A DNA stretch of 64,000 bases, from the NCBI RefSeq assembly GCF_016741775.1, contig NZ_JAERRK010000002.1:496001-560000 (forward strand), read 5' to 3'. The stretch is from Streptomyces actinomycinicus (lineage in GTDB: Bacteria > Actinomycetota > Actinomycetes > Streptomycetales > Streptomycetaceae). The notes under the pieces are model-generated. The model saw only the letters and a list, made by a program, of their open reading frames with translations. It was not told the DNA's origin and searched no databases. Positions within the stretch are counted from its first letter, which is position 1; every line of letters begins with the position of its first letter. The translations under genes and the position numbers were made by a program. This document shows positions 31,618-40,198 of this stretch, in pieces.

Positions 31618-32313
31618 TCAGTCCTCCTTGAAGCCCCGGTGCAGGGCGACCACGCCGCCGGTGAGGTTGCGCCACGCCACCTTGGACCAGCCCGCCTTGC
31701 GCAGCCGTTCCGCGAGGGCCGGCTGGTCGGGCCAGGCACGGATGGACTCGGCGAGGTAGACGTACGCGTCGGGGTTCGAGGACACCGCGCGGGCGACCGG
31801 CGGCAGGGCCCGCATCAGGTACTCGGTGTAGACCGTGCGGAACGGCGTCCAGGTCGGGTGCGAGAACTCGCAGATGACCACGCGCCCGCCGGGCCGGGTC
31901 ACCCGGTACATCTCCCGCAGGGCCGCGTCCGTGTCCTGGACGTTGCGCAGCCCGAAGGAGATCGTCACCGCGTCGAAGGTGTCGTCCTTGAAGGGGAGCT
32001 TCGTCGCGTCGCCGGCGGTGAACGGCAGCCAGGTGTGCTTGCGCTTGCCGACCTGGAGCATCCCGAGCGAGAAGTCGCACGGGACGACGTACGCGCCGCA
32101 CTGCGCGAAGGGCAGCGAGGAGGTGGCGGTGCCGGCGGCGAGGTCCAGGATCTTCTGCGCGGGCCGAGCGTCGACCGCCTTGGCCACCTCCTTGCGCCAG
32201 CGCCGGTCCTGCCCGAGCGACAGCACGTCGTTCGTCAGGTCGTACCGTTCCGCCACGTCGTCGAACATCGAGGCGACTTCGTGCGGCTGCTTGTTCAGGG
32301 AAGCGCGGGTCAC
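31618..32313 (-). CDS. menG: Demethylmenaquinone methyltransferase
   Basis: The 231-residue UbiE/MenG-family enzyme has the opening [26 protein letters not shown] motif [26 protein letters not shown] and the family segment VCEFSHPT-like [11 protein letters not shown]. It adds the final C-methyl group in menaquinone synthesis. GTG at 32313 fits family length; an ATG at 32340 is open. It lies convergent with the PASTA gene and near mqnC/mqnA. Confidence 0.9.
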   Translation of the reverse strand: MTRASLNKQPHEVASMFDDVAERYDLTNDVLSLGQDRRWRKEVAKAVDARPAQKILDLAAGTATSSLPFAQCGAYVVPCDFSLGMLQVGKRKHTWLPFTAGDATKLPFKDDTFDAVTISFGLRNVQDTDAALREMYRVTRPGGRVVICEFSHPTWTPFRTVYTEYLMRALPPVARAVSSNPDAYVYLAESIRAWPDQPALAERLRKAGWSKVAWRNLTGGVVALHRGFKED

Positions 32314-32468
32314 CCGCCCATTCTTGCAGCCCGCTCGCACGGCAGGAGGGTGGGCTTCCCGCGGCCCCTTTCCGGAACTCCCGTGAGCCGCCGGACGCAG
32401 TGGTGAGCCGCCCTCGAAGGCGCGGGCGCGTCCAGCCTGTTGCCTCCCCGGGCGAGCCGCGGAACCCG

Positions 32469-32529
32469 GTCGGCTTCCTGGTCTCGCTGGAACTGCGCCC
32501 CAGCGAGGTCACCGAGCACGCCGACGTCG
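32469..32529 (+). repeat. 61-bp copy of an internal nuoG segment
   Basis: Bases 32469-32529 match the - strand of nuoG at 20295-20235 with a single mismatch by eye. The reading frame is kept, so the two encode the same residues. The match stops abruptly at both ends. Confidence 0.85.
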
Positions 32530-32759
32530 GCGTCACGTTCACGCTCCCGGTGATGCCCTCGGGTCTGGACTCCGAGGGGGTCGCGCTGCTGGAGTCCGCG
32601 AACGAGTACGACGTGCAGGTCTCCACGGTCAACCTGATGACCATGAACCACGGCGAGTCGTACGACGGGGACAACTGCAGTGGGGTCGCCCAGGATGCGG
32701 GGGCGTTCGGGGAGGCCTTCTCGCGGACCGCGGAGACCGCCCACTACCTCCGCCGGTGA
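32469..32759 (+). pseudogene. Mosaic relic: nuoG fragment joined to chitinase-like (GH18) fragment
   Basis: An open frame from about 32400 to a TGA at 32757 has no plausible single-family identity. Residues from 32469 read [20 protein letters not shown], which is NuoG. After 32530 it reads VTFTLPVMPSGLDSEGVALL and VSTVNLMTMNHGESYDGD, which resembles the C-terminal half of secreted GH18 chitinases. The start, signal and catalytic part are absent. It overlaps the end of the opposite-strand gene at 32744. I read it as debris of recombination. Confidence 0.65.
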
Positions 32760-33193
32760 ACCAGCCGCCCGGCGCACACCGTCGCGATGCACGCCCCCGC
32801 CTCGTCGAAGACGGCCAGGTCGGCCCGGCCGGTCTGCACGAGTGCCGGCGTGCGGGCCGTGCTCGGGAACACCACGACGTCGTTGCGCTCGGCGGCGGCC
32901 CTGAGTTCGGGGGTGTCGGCGTACTGCTCCAGGACCGCGACCGCTCCCAGCTTGAGCACGGCGTGCACGCGCTCGCGCGGGCTGGGGGCGTCCGGAAGAG
33001 GCCCGTCGTGGATGCGGGCGGGGCCGAGGGAGCCCGGCCAGGTACGCACCCGCGCCTGCGGGAACCGCTCGCGCAGCTCCTCGTACGTGCCGACCGCGCC
33101 GATCCGGTCCCGGCCGACCACCACGGCACCGTTCGCGATCGGCTCGGCGTCCCAGGTGACGAAGACCCTGTCCGCTGCGTGAATCGTCTCCAC
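32744..33193 (-). CDS. Short amidohydrolase-like (imidazolonepropionase-like) protein next to mqnC
   Basis: The 149-residue protein begins like the N-terminal beta-sandwich of amidohydrolases (ADRVFVTWDAEPIANGAVVVGRDRIGAVGTYEEL) and ends with the matching C-terminal sandwich strands (GRADLAVFDEAGACIATVCAGRLVH). The whole metal-binding TIM barrel, with its HxH and catalytic His/Asp, is missing. The middle (AVLKLGAVAVLEQYADTPEL) is short. The gene follows mqnC by 7 bp on the same strand, so it is probably cotranscribed with a menaquinone gene. Function is unknown; it may be a non-catalytic partner or a shrunken deaminase. Confidence 0.7.
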   Translation of the reverse strand: METIHAADRVFVTWDAEPIANGAVVVGRDRIGAVGTYEELRERFPQARVRTWPGSLGPARIHDGPLPDAPSPRERVHAVLKLGAVAVLEQYADTPELRAAAERNDVVVFPSTARTPALVQTGRADLAVFDEAGACIATVCAGRLVHRRR

Positions 33194-33200
33194 GACCGCG

Positions 33201-34400
33201 TCAGTTGGAAGCGAGCAGCTTCAGCTCGGGGTGGGCGGTGCCGCCCTCGATGGCCGTCGAGGAGATGTGGGAGACCACGCGGTCGTCGACGGGGTCGTTC
33301 GCCGGGTCGTCGTGGACGACGAGGTGCTCGTACGTCGTGGAGCGCTGCGCCGGGACGCGGCCCGCCTTGCGGATCAGGTCGATGATCTCCAGGCGGTTGG
33401 AGCGGTGCTTGGCGCCGGCCGAGGAGACCACGTTCTCCTCCAGCATGATCGAGCCGAGGTCGTCCGCGCCGTAGTGCAGGGACAGCTGGCCGACCTCCTT
33501 GCCGGTGGTGAGCCAGGAACCCTGGATGTGCTGGATGTTGTCCATGAACAGGCGGGCGATCGCGATCATCCGCAGGTACTCGAAGAGCGTGGCCTGCGTG
33601 CGGCCCTTCAGGTGGTTGTTCTCGGGCTGGTAGGTGTACGGGATGAACGCGCGGAAGCCGCCCGTACGGTCCTGGACGTCCCGGATCATCCGCAGGTGCT
33701 CGATCCGCTCGGCGTTGGTCTCGCCGGTGCCCATCAGCATGGTGGAGGTGGACTCCACGCCCAGCCGGTGCGCGGCCTCCATGATCTCCAGCCAGCGCTC
33801 GCCGCTCTCCTTGAGCGGCGCGATGGCCTTGCGGGGGCGCTCGGGAAGGAGTTCGGCGCCGGCGCCGGCGAAGGAGTCCAGGCCCGCCTCGTGGATGCGG
33901 GTGATGGCTTCCTCGACCGGCACACCGGAGATCCGGGCCATGTGCTCGACCTCGGAGGCGCCCAGCGAGTGGATCACGAGCTGCGGGAAGGCGTCCTTGA
34001 TGGCCTTGAAGTGCTTCTCGTAGTACTCGACGCCGTAGTCGGGGTGGTGGCCGCCCTGGAACATGATCTGGGTGCCGCCCAGCTCGACGGTCTCCGCGCA
34101 GCGGCGCAGGATGTCGTCGAGGTCGCGGGTCCAGCCCTTGTCCTTGTCCTTGGGGGCCGCGTAGAAGGCGCAGAACTTGCACGCCGTGACACACACGTTC
34201 GTGTAGTTGATGTTGCGCTCGATGATGTACGTGGCAATGTGCTCGACGCCCGCGTACTTGCGGCGGCGGACGGCGTCGGCGGCGGCGCCCAGGGCGTGCA
34301 GGGGCGCGTCGCGGTAGAGGTCGAGCGCCTCCTCGGGCGTGATGCGTCCGCCCGCTGCGGCTCGGTCGAGCACGGACTGGAGGTCGGCCTTCTCGGTCAC
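33201..34400 (-). CDS. mqnC: Cyclic dehypoxanthinylfutalosine synthase
   Basis: The 399-residue radical-SAM enzyme has Cys70, Cys74 and Cys77 in CVTACKFC, followed by the SAM-binding GGTQIMFQGGHHPD. The MqnC signatures HSLGASEVEHMARIS and GAGAELLPERPRKAI are present, as is the partial barrel end LDSFAGAG. It cyclises dehypoxanthinyl futalosine in the futalosine route to menaquinone. It sits in a - strand run with mqnA, the prepilin peptidase and the short amidohydrolase-like gene. Confidence 0.95.
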   Translation of the reverse strand: MTEKADLQSVLDRAAAGGRITPEEALDLYRDAPLHALGAAADAVRRRKYAGVEHIATYIIERNINYTNVCVTACKFCAFYAAPKDKDKGWTRDLDDILRRCAETVELGGTQIMFQGGHHPDYGVEYYEKHFKAIKDAFPQLVIHSLGASEVEHMARISGVPVEEAITRIHEAGLDSFAGAGAELLPERPRKAIAPLKESGERWLEIMEAAHRLGVESTSTMLMGTGETNAERIEHLRMIRDVQDRTGGFRAFIPYTYQPENNHLKGRTQATLFEYLRMIAIARLFMDNIQHIQGSWLTTGKEVGQLSLHYGADDLGSIMLEENVVSSAGAKHRSNRLEIIDLIRKAGRVPAQRSTTYEHLVVHDDPANDPVDDRVVSHISSTAIEGGTAHPELKLLASN

Positions 34401-34471
34401 CGGGCGTCCCTTTCGTCAAGCAGAGGGGGCAGACCGAACCAGCCTACGCCAGCTGTTTCGGGCTGAAGACG

Positions 34472-35230
34472 TCAGGCCGCGTACGCACCGATCAGCAGTC
34501 CGGTGAGGGTGCCCGCGAGGAGGAACGGGCCGAACGGTACGGCCGTCTTCCGGTCCGCACGCCGGGTCAGGACGAGGGCTCCGCCGTACAACGCGCCCAG
34601 CAGGAACCCGGCGAAGGTACCGAGCAGCACGGTGGACCAGCCGTACCAGCCGAGTACGGCGCCCGCCCCCACGGCCAGCTTCACGTCGCCGAAGCCCATG
34701 CCGCCCGGGTTGATGAGGTACAGCAGGTAGTAGCCGGCGCCGAGGGCGAGGGCGGCGTAGAGGGCGGTCGTCCAGTGGCCGGCGTGCTCGGGGAGCAGGG
34801 CGGCGAGGCCGAGCAGGGTGAGGGCACCGGCGGCGAGCGGGAGGGTCAGCGGGTCGGGCAGCCGCTGCACCCGGAAGTCGACGGCGGCGAGCAGGACGCC
34901 GACGGGCGCGAGCAGCAGCCAGGCCGCCAGCTCGGGCCGGGTGCCGGTGGCGGCGGCCAGGGCGGCGCAGACGGGGGCGGTGGCGGCGGCGAGGAGCACG
35001 GCGGACGGCCTGGGCGGGGCCGTGGCTGGGAGGCACTTCGCGCAGCCCGCGCCGCCCAGCCATCCCCGGATCGGGTGACGGCCGGCTGGGCACCGGTCGC
35101 GCCAGGGCTCGCCGGTGGGAACGGCGAAGCGGTAGGCGGCGCGGGGCAGCAGCGTGCCCGCGAACGCGCCCCACACCGCGGCGACCAGTGCCAGTACTCC
35201 CGTGGCCGGACTGCCCACGCTTCCCCCCAT
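34472..35230 (-). CDS. Type 4 prepilin peptidase-like (A24) membrane protease
   Basis: The protein is about 252 residues with seven or eight hydrophobic segments. The two A24 aspartates are visible in AAVDFRVQRLPD and GMGFGDVKL. A Cys pair (CAKC, about residue 66-69) sits in the N-terminal cytoplasmic loop; the methylase-type loop is short. Such enzymes cleave type IV pilin or Tad pseudopilin leaders, but no pilin gene is in the window. ATG at 35230 is used; GTG codons at 35233 and 35236 are alternatives. It separates mqnA and mqnC in one - strand run. Confidence 0.85.
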   Translation of the reverse strand: MGGSVGSPATGVLALVAAVWGAFAGTLLPRAAYRFAVPTGEPWRDRCPAGRHPIRGWLGGAGCAKCLPATAPPRPSAVLLAAATAPVCAALAAATGTRPELAAWLLLAPVGVLLAAVDFRVQRLPDPLTLPLAAGALTLLGLAALLPEHAGHWTTALYAALALGAGYYLLYLINPGGMGFGDVKLAVGAGAVLGWYGWSTVLLGTFAGFLLGALYGGALVLTRRADRKTAVPFGPFLLAGTLTGLLIGAYAA

Positions 35231-35320
35231 CACCACGCCCGCCCCCGTGCTCCCCGGTCTCTACCCGCTCGGGACGGCCGGCATCGCGTGGCCGTGGACG
35301 GTCTCGTCAGCAGACGGTCG

Positions 35321-36178
<858 letters not shown>

Positions 36179-36271
36179 CTAGACCCCGTGCTGTACCGTG
36201 CCGGGACCACCCCCGCCCTCGAACGGCCCTCCGGACGTTCAAACATCCGGGTGACGTGATCTTGACCTCTA

Positions 36272-36299
36272 TTGCTTTCGGGTGCCCGCGTGCTAGGCT
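36272..36299 (+). promoter_or_regulatory. Vegetative-type promoter of the cold-shock gene
   Basis: TTGCTT (36272-36277) and TAGGCT (36294-36299) are 16 bp apart, close to the HrdB consensus TTGACA-N17-TAGGAT/T. Transcription would start near 36306, leaving a 5' leader of about 150 bases. Confidence 0.6.
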
Positions 36300-36335
36300 C
36301 GCCGCAAGTTGCAGTTTGGTTTCCCTTGCAGTACA

Positions 36336-36364
36336 GAGCCTGCGGAGCATGTGACCGCGGGCTC
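36336..36364 (+). promoter_or_regulatory. Hairpin in the cold-shock mRNA leader
   Basis: Bases 36336-36345 pair with 36355-36364 (10 bp including one G-U) around a 9-base loop, inside the predicted untranslated leader. Long structured leaders are common in cold-shock mRNAs and can act as temperature-dependent switches. That role is inferred. Confidence 0.5.
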
Positions 36365-36456
36365 TCGTCGTTTTCAGAGTTATGCAGTTGTGCAGCACCG
36401 TTTCACACTTGCAGGTTCTGGAGCAGGGCAACCCTTTGTGAGCCCAAGGAGGGCTT

Positions 36457-36660
36457 ATGGCTACCGGAACCGTGAAGTGGTTCAACGCCGAAAAGGGCTT
36501 TGGCTTCATCGCCCAGGAGGGCGGCGGCCCCGACGTCTTCGTCCACTACTCCGCGATCAACGCGCAGGGTTTCCGTTCTCTGGAGGAGAACCAGCAGGTC
36601 TCCTTCGACGTGACCCAGGGCCCGAAGGGTCCGCAGGCGGAGAACGTCACCCCCGTCTGA
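36457..36660 (+). CDS. Cold-shock protein (CspA family)
   Basis: The 67-residue single cold-shock domain has RNP1 KGFGFIAQ and RNP2 DVFVHYSAI, opening with the near-invariant [12 protein letters not shown]. It binds single-stranded RNA and DNA as a chaperone or antiterminator. A nearly perfect ribosome-binding site, AAGGAGG at 36446-36452, and a separate promoter indicate strong expression. Streptomyces carry several paralogues, so no gene name is given. Confidence 0.96.
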   Translation: MATGTVKWFNAEKGFGFIAQEGGGPDVFVHYSAINAQGFRSLEENQQVSFDVTQGPKGPQAENVTPV

Positions 36661-36696
36661 TCGCTGCCTGACCGCAGAACCTGATAGCAGTACCCA

Positions 36697-36729
36697 AGGA
36701 GCCCCGCGCCATCCGGCGACGGGGCTCCT
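36697..36729 (+). terminator. Terminator after the cold-shock gene
   Basis: AGGAGCCCCG (36697-36706) pairs exactly with CGGGGCTCCT (36720-36729), followed by GCCTTTTG. The remaining 36730-37003 shows no gene and no convincing promoter. Confidence 0.88.
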
Positions 36730-37003
36730 GCCTTTTGCCGTTCACTTTCCGTTCACGACGCTCGGACGTGCCGCGCGACCAGGACGGACCCGGTCCCGTC
36801 GGCGAGCGCCCCACGCGAGTGAGGCACGTCAGCGTGGTACGCCGGCCGGTCTGCGAAGACGATGAACGCACCGACAGGCGGATCATGCTTCTTATCTACA
36901 GCTGCACATAGGCCCTACCGATACAGAAACAAGGTGTTTGTCCGGCTAATCCTTCACTCGTTCGCCGCGCATCCATCATCGAATGGCGGAGGTTATCCGC
37001 AGC

Positions 37004-37285
37004 ATGACGAAGCAAACGCGGGGGCGGGGAGTTGAACCTTTGTCAGAGCAGCTCTATTCGACCGCACGGCGATCCACGCGGCTGGGCTCTCACACCTACC
37101 TGCCCGCACCCCACAACGCCGGCACCAGCAAGGGCACCCTGGCGAAGGGCGGCCTCCTCGTCACGCTCGAGGTGACCGAGGAGATTCTCCAGGAATTCAT
37201 GGACACGATGAACTCCCTGGAGAGACAGATCTCGGAACGCTGGGCGAGTTCGGAAATGTGGTTCCATGGCTCACCGGCGGAATGA
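37004..37285 (+). CDS. Small hypothetical protein, first gene of DUF2637 operon
   Basis: The 93-residue protein is not recognised as a named family. The N-terminal half is basic and polar (TKQTRGRGVEPLSEQLYSTARRSTR). The C-terminal half (GLLVTLEVTEEILQEFMDTM) looks helical and acidic, with no membrane span. ATG at 37004 is used with GGAGG at 36988-36992; an ATG at 36983 is open. Its stop overlaps the next start (ATGA), so the two proteins are probably made together. Confidence 0.6.
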   Translation: MTKQTRGRGVEPLSEQLYSTARRSTRLGSHTYLPAPHNAGTSKGTLAKGGLLVTLEVTEEILQEFMDTMNSLERQISERWASSEMWFHGSPAE

Positions 37286-38148
37286 GCGAAGCGGTCATGC
37301 ATCCCGAGTACCTGGAATATTATCCGGATCCACCCGTCGAGTACCCGGGCGGCTACCCGGGCGGCGAGGGGCGTCACCGGGCGCCCGCCGAGGCCTTCTA
37401 CCCGCCCCTCACGCCTCCCGACTCGGCCTGGGACCCCGCGGAAGAGCTGGCCTTCATGCTGCGGGACACCATCGAGCAGCAGGCGAAGATCCCGTCCGCC
37501 CGCACCGAGGACGACCTCGCGAGTCCGAACGTGAAGAGCCACCGGGACGCCCTGGTGGAAATCACCTCGGAGTTACCCCCGGTGCAGGCGCCCCCGCGGG
37601 GCCACCGCAAGGTCCGGAAACGACAGCAGGCGGATGTTATTCATATCGCCAGCTATTCGGTCGCGGCGATGGTGACCGTCATCGCTTCCGCCGTCAGTAT
37701 TTTCGGCGGCCTGATCGCTTATGACCCGCTGCGGTTCGTGGCGGCGACACGCACCCACAGCACCACGGTGTCCTGGTGGCCTCTTCTTGTATTCGGCCCG
37801 TGGCTGGTGGCGTCACTCTCCATTCTCCGGGCGTCGCTGCACCAGCGCCGGGCCTTCCATTCCTGGAGCGTGCTGCTCGTCTTCTCCGCGATCGCCATGA
37901 CACTGTGTGTCGCGCAAGCACCGAGAAATATCGTCGACACCGCCGCCGCGGCCCTGCCGAGTTTCGCCTCGCTGGCCTGCTTCCAGCAGGTGGTACGGCA
38001 GATCACCCTCACCAGACCGCCCCGGCGGACGCTGCCCCGGCACCGGGGCCGGCCCGCCGAGGCGCCCGCCGACGGCGCGAACAGCGGCCGGCCGTGGAAC
38101 GGCACACCGTCGGCCAGTGGCCCGCAGGATCGGGCGAGGGTGGTATGA
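37282..38148 (+). CDS. DUF2637-like four-helix membrane protein
   Basis: The 288-residue protein has an N-terminal cytoplasmic region rich in Pro, Gly and Glu (about 1-120). Four hydrophobic segments follow (about 125-150, 165-185, 195-215 and 222-240), then a Pro/Arg tail. The membrane part resembles DUF2637, a family common in Streptomyces and related to SpdB-like spread proteins of conjugative elements. No other transfer gene is nearby. It overlaps both neighbours by 4 bp. Family assignment is by pattern only. Confidence 0.6.
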   Translation: MSEAVMHPEYLEYYPDPPVEYPGGYPGGEGRHRAPAEAFYPPLTPPDSAWDPAEELAFMLRDTIEQQAKIPSARTEDDLASPNVKSHRDALVEITSELPPVQAPPRGHRKVRKRQQADVIHIASYSVAAMVTVIASAVSIFGGLIAYDPLRFVAATRTHSTTVSWWPLLVFGPWLVASLSILRASLHQRRAFHSWSVLLVFSAIAMTLCVAQAPRNIVDTAAAALPSFASLACFQQVVRQITLTRPPRRTLPRHRGRPAEAPADGANSGRPWNGTPSASGPQDRARVV

Positions 38149-38465
38149 CGCCGACCGAGAGCCTCCTCACGGTGCCGCTGCCCGACGTCGGCCGGCTCCT
38201 GCCCCGCCAGCAGATGGCCATCGACTGCGCCCTGTGCGCCCGGCCGCTCGGAGGGAGCGGCCGGGTACTGGGGGAGGTGCGGCACCGGGGACTGCTGTTC
38301 CGGCTCTGGGTGTGCGCCGCCGGCTGCCGGCCGACGGCGTCGGCCGTCGCGGCCACCTGGGACGGGAAGGGCCGCACCTATGAGGGGCGGCTCGTGACGT
38401 CGTCGCCCCTGCCCGTCCCGGACGCTACCGGGCCGCGTCGCGCCAGACCGTCAGGTCGCCCCTGA
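38145..38465 (+). CDS. Hypothetical protein with CxxC pair, third gene of the overlapping operon
   Basis: The 106-residue protein has a Cys pair CALC (about residues 30-33) and a later Cys pair region VCAAGC, together suggesting a small metal-binding knuckle. The middle (GEVRHRGLLFRLWVCAAGCRP) is conserved-looking, while the end is Pro/Arg-rich. The start overlaps the DUF2637 gene as ATGA. The 3' end runs 41 bp into the displaced end of the opposite-strand kinase gene. Function unknown. Confidence 0.55.
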   Translation: MTPTESLLTVPLPDVGRLLPRQQMAIDCALCARPLGGSGRVLGEVRHRGLLFRLWVCAAGCRPTASAVAATWDGKGRTYEGRLVTSSPLPVPDATGPRRARPSGRP

Positions 38466-38646
38466 GGAATGCGATGTCCGGGAGCGCAGTGGACTTCGTC
38501 TCGATCACGAACAGCCCGATGTCGCCGTCGGTGTCCTTCACACAGAACTCGGTGCCGGCCGCCGCCCCGGCCAGCGTCCAGCTGTGCTTCGTGGCACTCC
38601 TGAGAATGAGACGGCACTCGTCGAGGGTGGTGCCGTGCGCGCCCAC
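38425..38646 (-). pseudogene. Out-of-frame 3' end of the kinase gene
   Basis: In the frame next to that of the kinase, 38646-38425 encodes GAHGTTLDECRLILRSATKH, a TEFCVKDTDGDIGLFVIETKS segment and an end at TAG 38425-38427. This completes the extracellular domain begun by ELKSDGAVFVQM in the kinase frame. The join near 38645 needs a one-base shift. Confidence 0.65.
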
Positions 38647-40112
38647 ATCTGCACGAACACAGCACCGTCGCTCTTCAGTTCGCAGCTCGGCTCCTGGCAG
38701 TCGAAGCGGATGTCGCCCTTGCGGCTCTTCAGCTGGGCGCCCCCGTCCTCAAGGCTCAGCGAGTTCTTCGCGTCGAGCCACAGGCCGGCGTGCCCCTCGG
38801 GCCGGGGGTCCCGCGGCGAGGCGGAGCCCGCGCCGTCACCGGCCCCCGGTCCCGGGGCATCCGCCGCGCCTGAGGAGCCCGACGCAGAATTCCGTGAGGG
38901 ATCCGACGCCGAGCCGGCCGCCGACGCCGACGCCGACGAGGAGGAGCGTGCGGCGGGTCCTGTCGCCGGCGTCCCGGAGCCGGCCGTGTCCCGGCCGCCG
39001 AGCCGGCCCCCGGTGTCCATGAGCGACCAGGCCGTGGCCGCCACCAGCAGCGCGCCGCCGACCACACCGGCGACCGTGATCAGCGCCGTTCGCCGTCTGC
39101 GGGCCTTCCGCTCCTCCACCGTCGGCTGCGGCCACCCGTACGGCGGCTGCGGGTACGTCCGGGCGGTCCCGGGCACCGGCGCCTGCGGGTAGGCCGGGGT
39201 CGGCTCGGGCACCGGCGGCGGGACCACGACCTCCGGCCCGGTGATCTCCCGCCACACGGCAGGTCCCCCGCCCGCGTCGGCCTGCGCACCCAGCCGCTGC
39301 CGGCACCACTCCACGATCTCCGCCGGGGTGGCCCGCTCCGCCGGGTCAGCGGCCAGGCAGCGGGCGAACAGCGGACGCAGCGGCTCGGGCAGCAGGGACA
39401 ACTCCGGCTCGGAGTGCACGATCCGGTACAGCACGTTTACGCCCGGGCCCTCGCCGTACAGGGGCCGGCCCAGTGCCGCGAACGCGGCCGTCTGGCCGAG
39501 CGCGAAGACGTCGGTCGCCGCCGTGACCTCGACCCCGGCCGCCTGTTCCGGCGCCATGAACGAGGGCGTGCCGATCGTGCCGCCGGTCGCCGTGTACGAC
39601 GTCCCGTCGGCGGCCAGCGCGATACCGAAGTCGATCACCCGCGGCCCGTCGGCGGCCAGCAGCACGTTCGACGGCTTCAGGTCGCGGTGGACGATGTCCT
39701 CGGCGTGGATGGCCTGCAGGGCCTCGGCCACTCCCGCCATCAGCCACAGCAGCGCAGGCACCGGCAGCGGCCCGCGCCGGGACACGGCCTCCGCCAGCGA
39801 CGGACCGGGCACGTACAGGGTGGCCAGCCAGGGCGGTACGCCGTCCGCGTCCGCGTCGATCAGCTCGGCGGTGTACGCGCCCCGCACCCGCCGGGCCGCC
39901 GCGATCTCCCGCCCGAACCGCCGCCGGAAGTCCGGGTCGTCGGCCAGCTCCGGCCGTACGACCTTGATCGCGACCGGCCGGCCGCCCTGCGTGTGCGACA
40001 GGTACACCCGCCCCATGCCACCCGCGCCCAGCCGCGCGGCGAGCCGGTACCCGGCCACCGCCTCGGGGTCCTCCGCCTGAAGTGGCTGGAAGACCTCTGT
40101 CGCACGGTTCAT
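38538..40112 (-). CDS. Membrane Ser/Thr protein kinase, C-terminus frameshifted
   Basis: The 524-residue Hanks-type kinase has glycine loop GAGGMG (29-34), Lys50 in AIKVV, HRDLKPSN, DFG in VIDFGIAL and the APEQ segment, so the catalytic domain (about 20-275) is intact. A Pro-rich linker, one transmembrane helix (about 343-365) and a Ser/Ala/Gly-rich external region follow. After ELKSDGAVFVQM the frame goes into an unrelated PSTSAVSFSGV-type tail. The expected continuation is in the neighbouring frame (38646-38425). Signalling may persist, but the sensor domain is broken unless the shift is a sequencing error. Confidence 0.85.
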   Translation of the reverse strand: MNRATEVFQPLQAEDPEAVAGYRLAARLGAGGMGRVYLSHTQGGRPVAIKVVRPELADDPDFRRRFGREIAAARRVRGAYTAELIDADADGVPPWLATLYVPGPSLAEAVSRRGPLPVPALLWLMAGVAEALQAIHAEDIVHRDLKPSNVLLAADGPRVIDFGIALAADGTSYTATGGTIGTPSFMAPEQAAGVEVTAATDVFALGQTAAFAALGRPLYGEGPGVNVLYRIVHSEPELSLLPEPLRPLFARCLAADPAERATPAEIVEWCRQRLGAQADAGGGPAVWREITGPEVVVPPPVPEPTPAYPQAPVPGTARTYPQPPYGWPQPTVEERKARRRRTALITVAGVVGGALLVAATAWSLMDTGGRLGGRDTAGSGTPATGPAARSSSSASASAAGSASDPSRNSASGSSGAADAPGPGAGDGAGSASPRDPRPEGHAGLWLDAKNSLSLEDGGAQLKSRKGDIRFDCQEPSCELKSDGAVFVQMWARTAPPSTSAVSFSGVPRSTAGRWPGRRPAPSSV

Positions 40113-40198
40113 CGGCCCTGTACCCCCCTGAGTGATGCTTTGGCCAAGGGAAGCAGCCTAAAGGGCACTGTCAGAGGGGTCCGCTACGGTCCCTCCCC

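Noticed and set aside
36647-36886. 79-residue protein on - after the cold-shock gene
   Set aside because: It reads straight through the terminator hairpin and is Arg/Ser-rich; most likely a chance frame.
37282-38148. Integrated conjugative element based on the DUF2637 gene
   Set aside because: No integrase, replication, transfer ATPase, tRNA target or attachment repeat is present.
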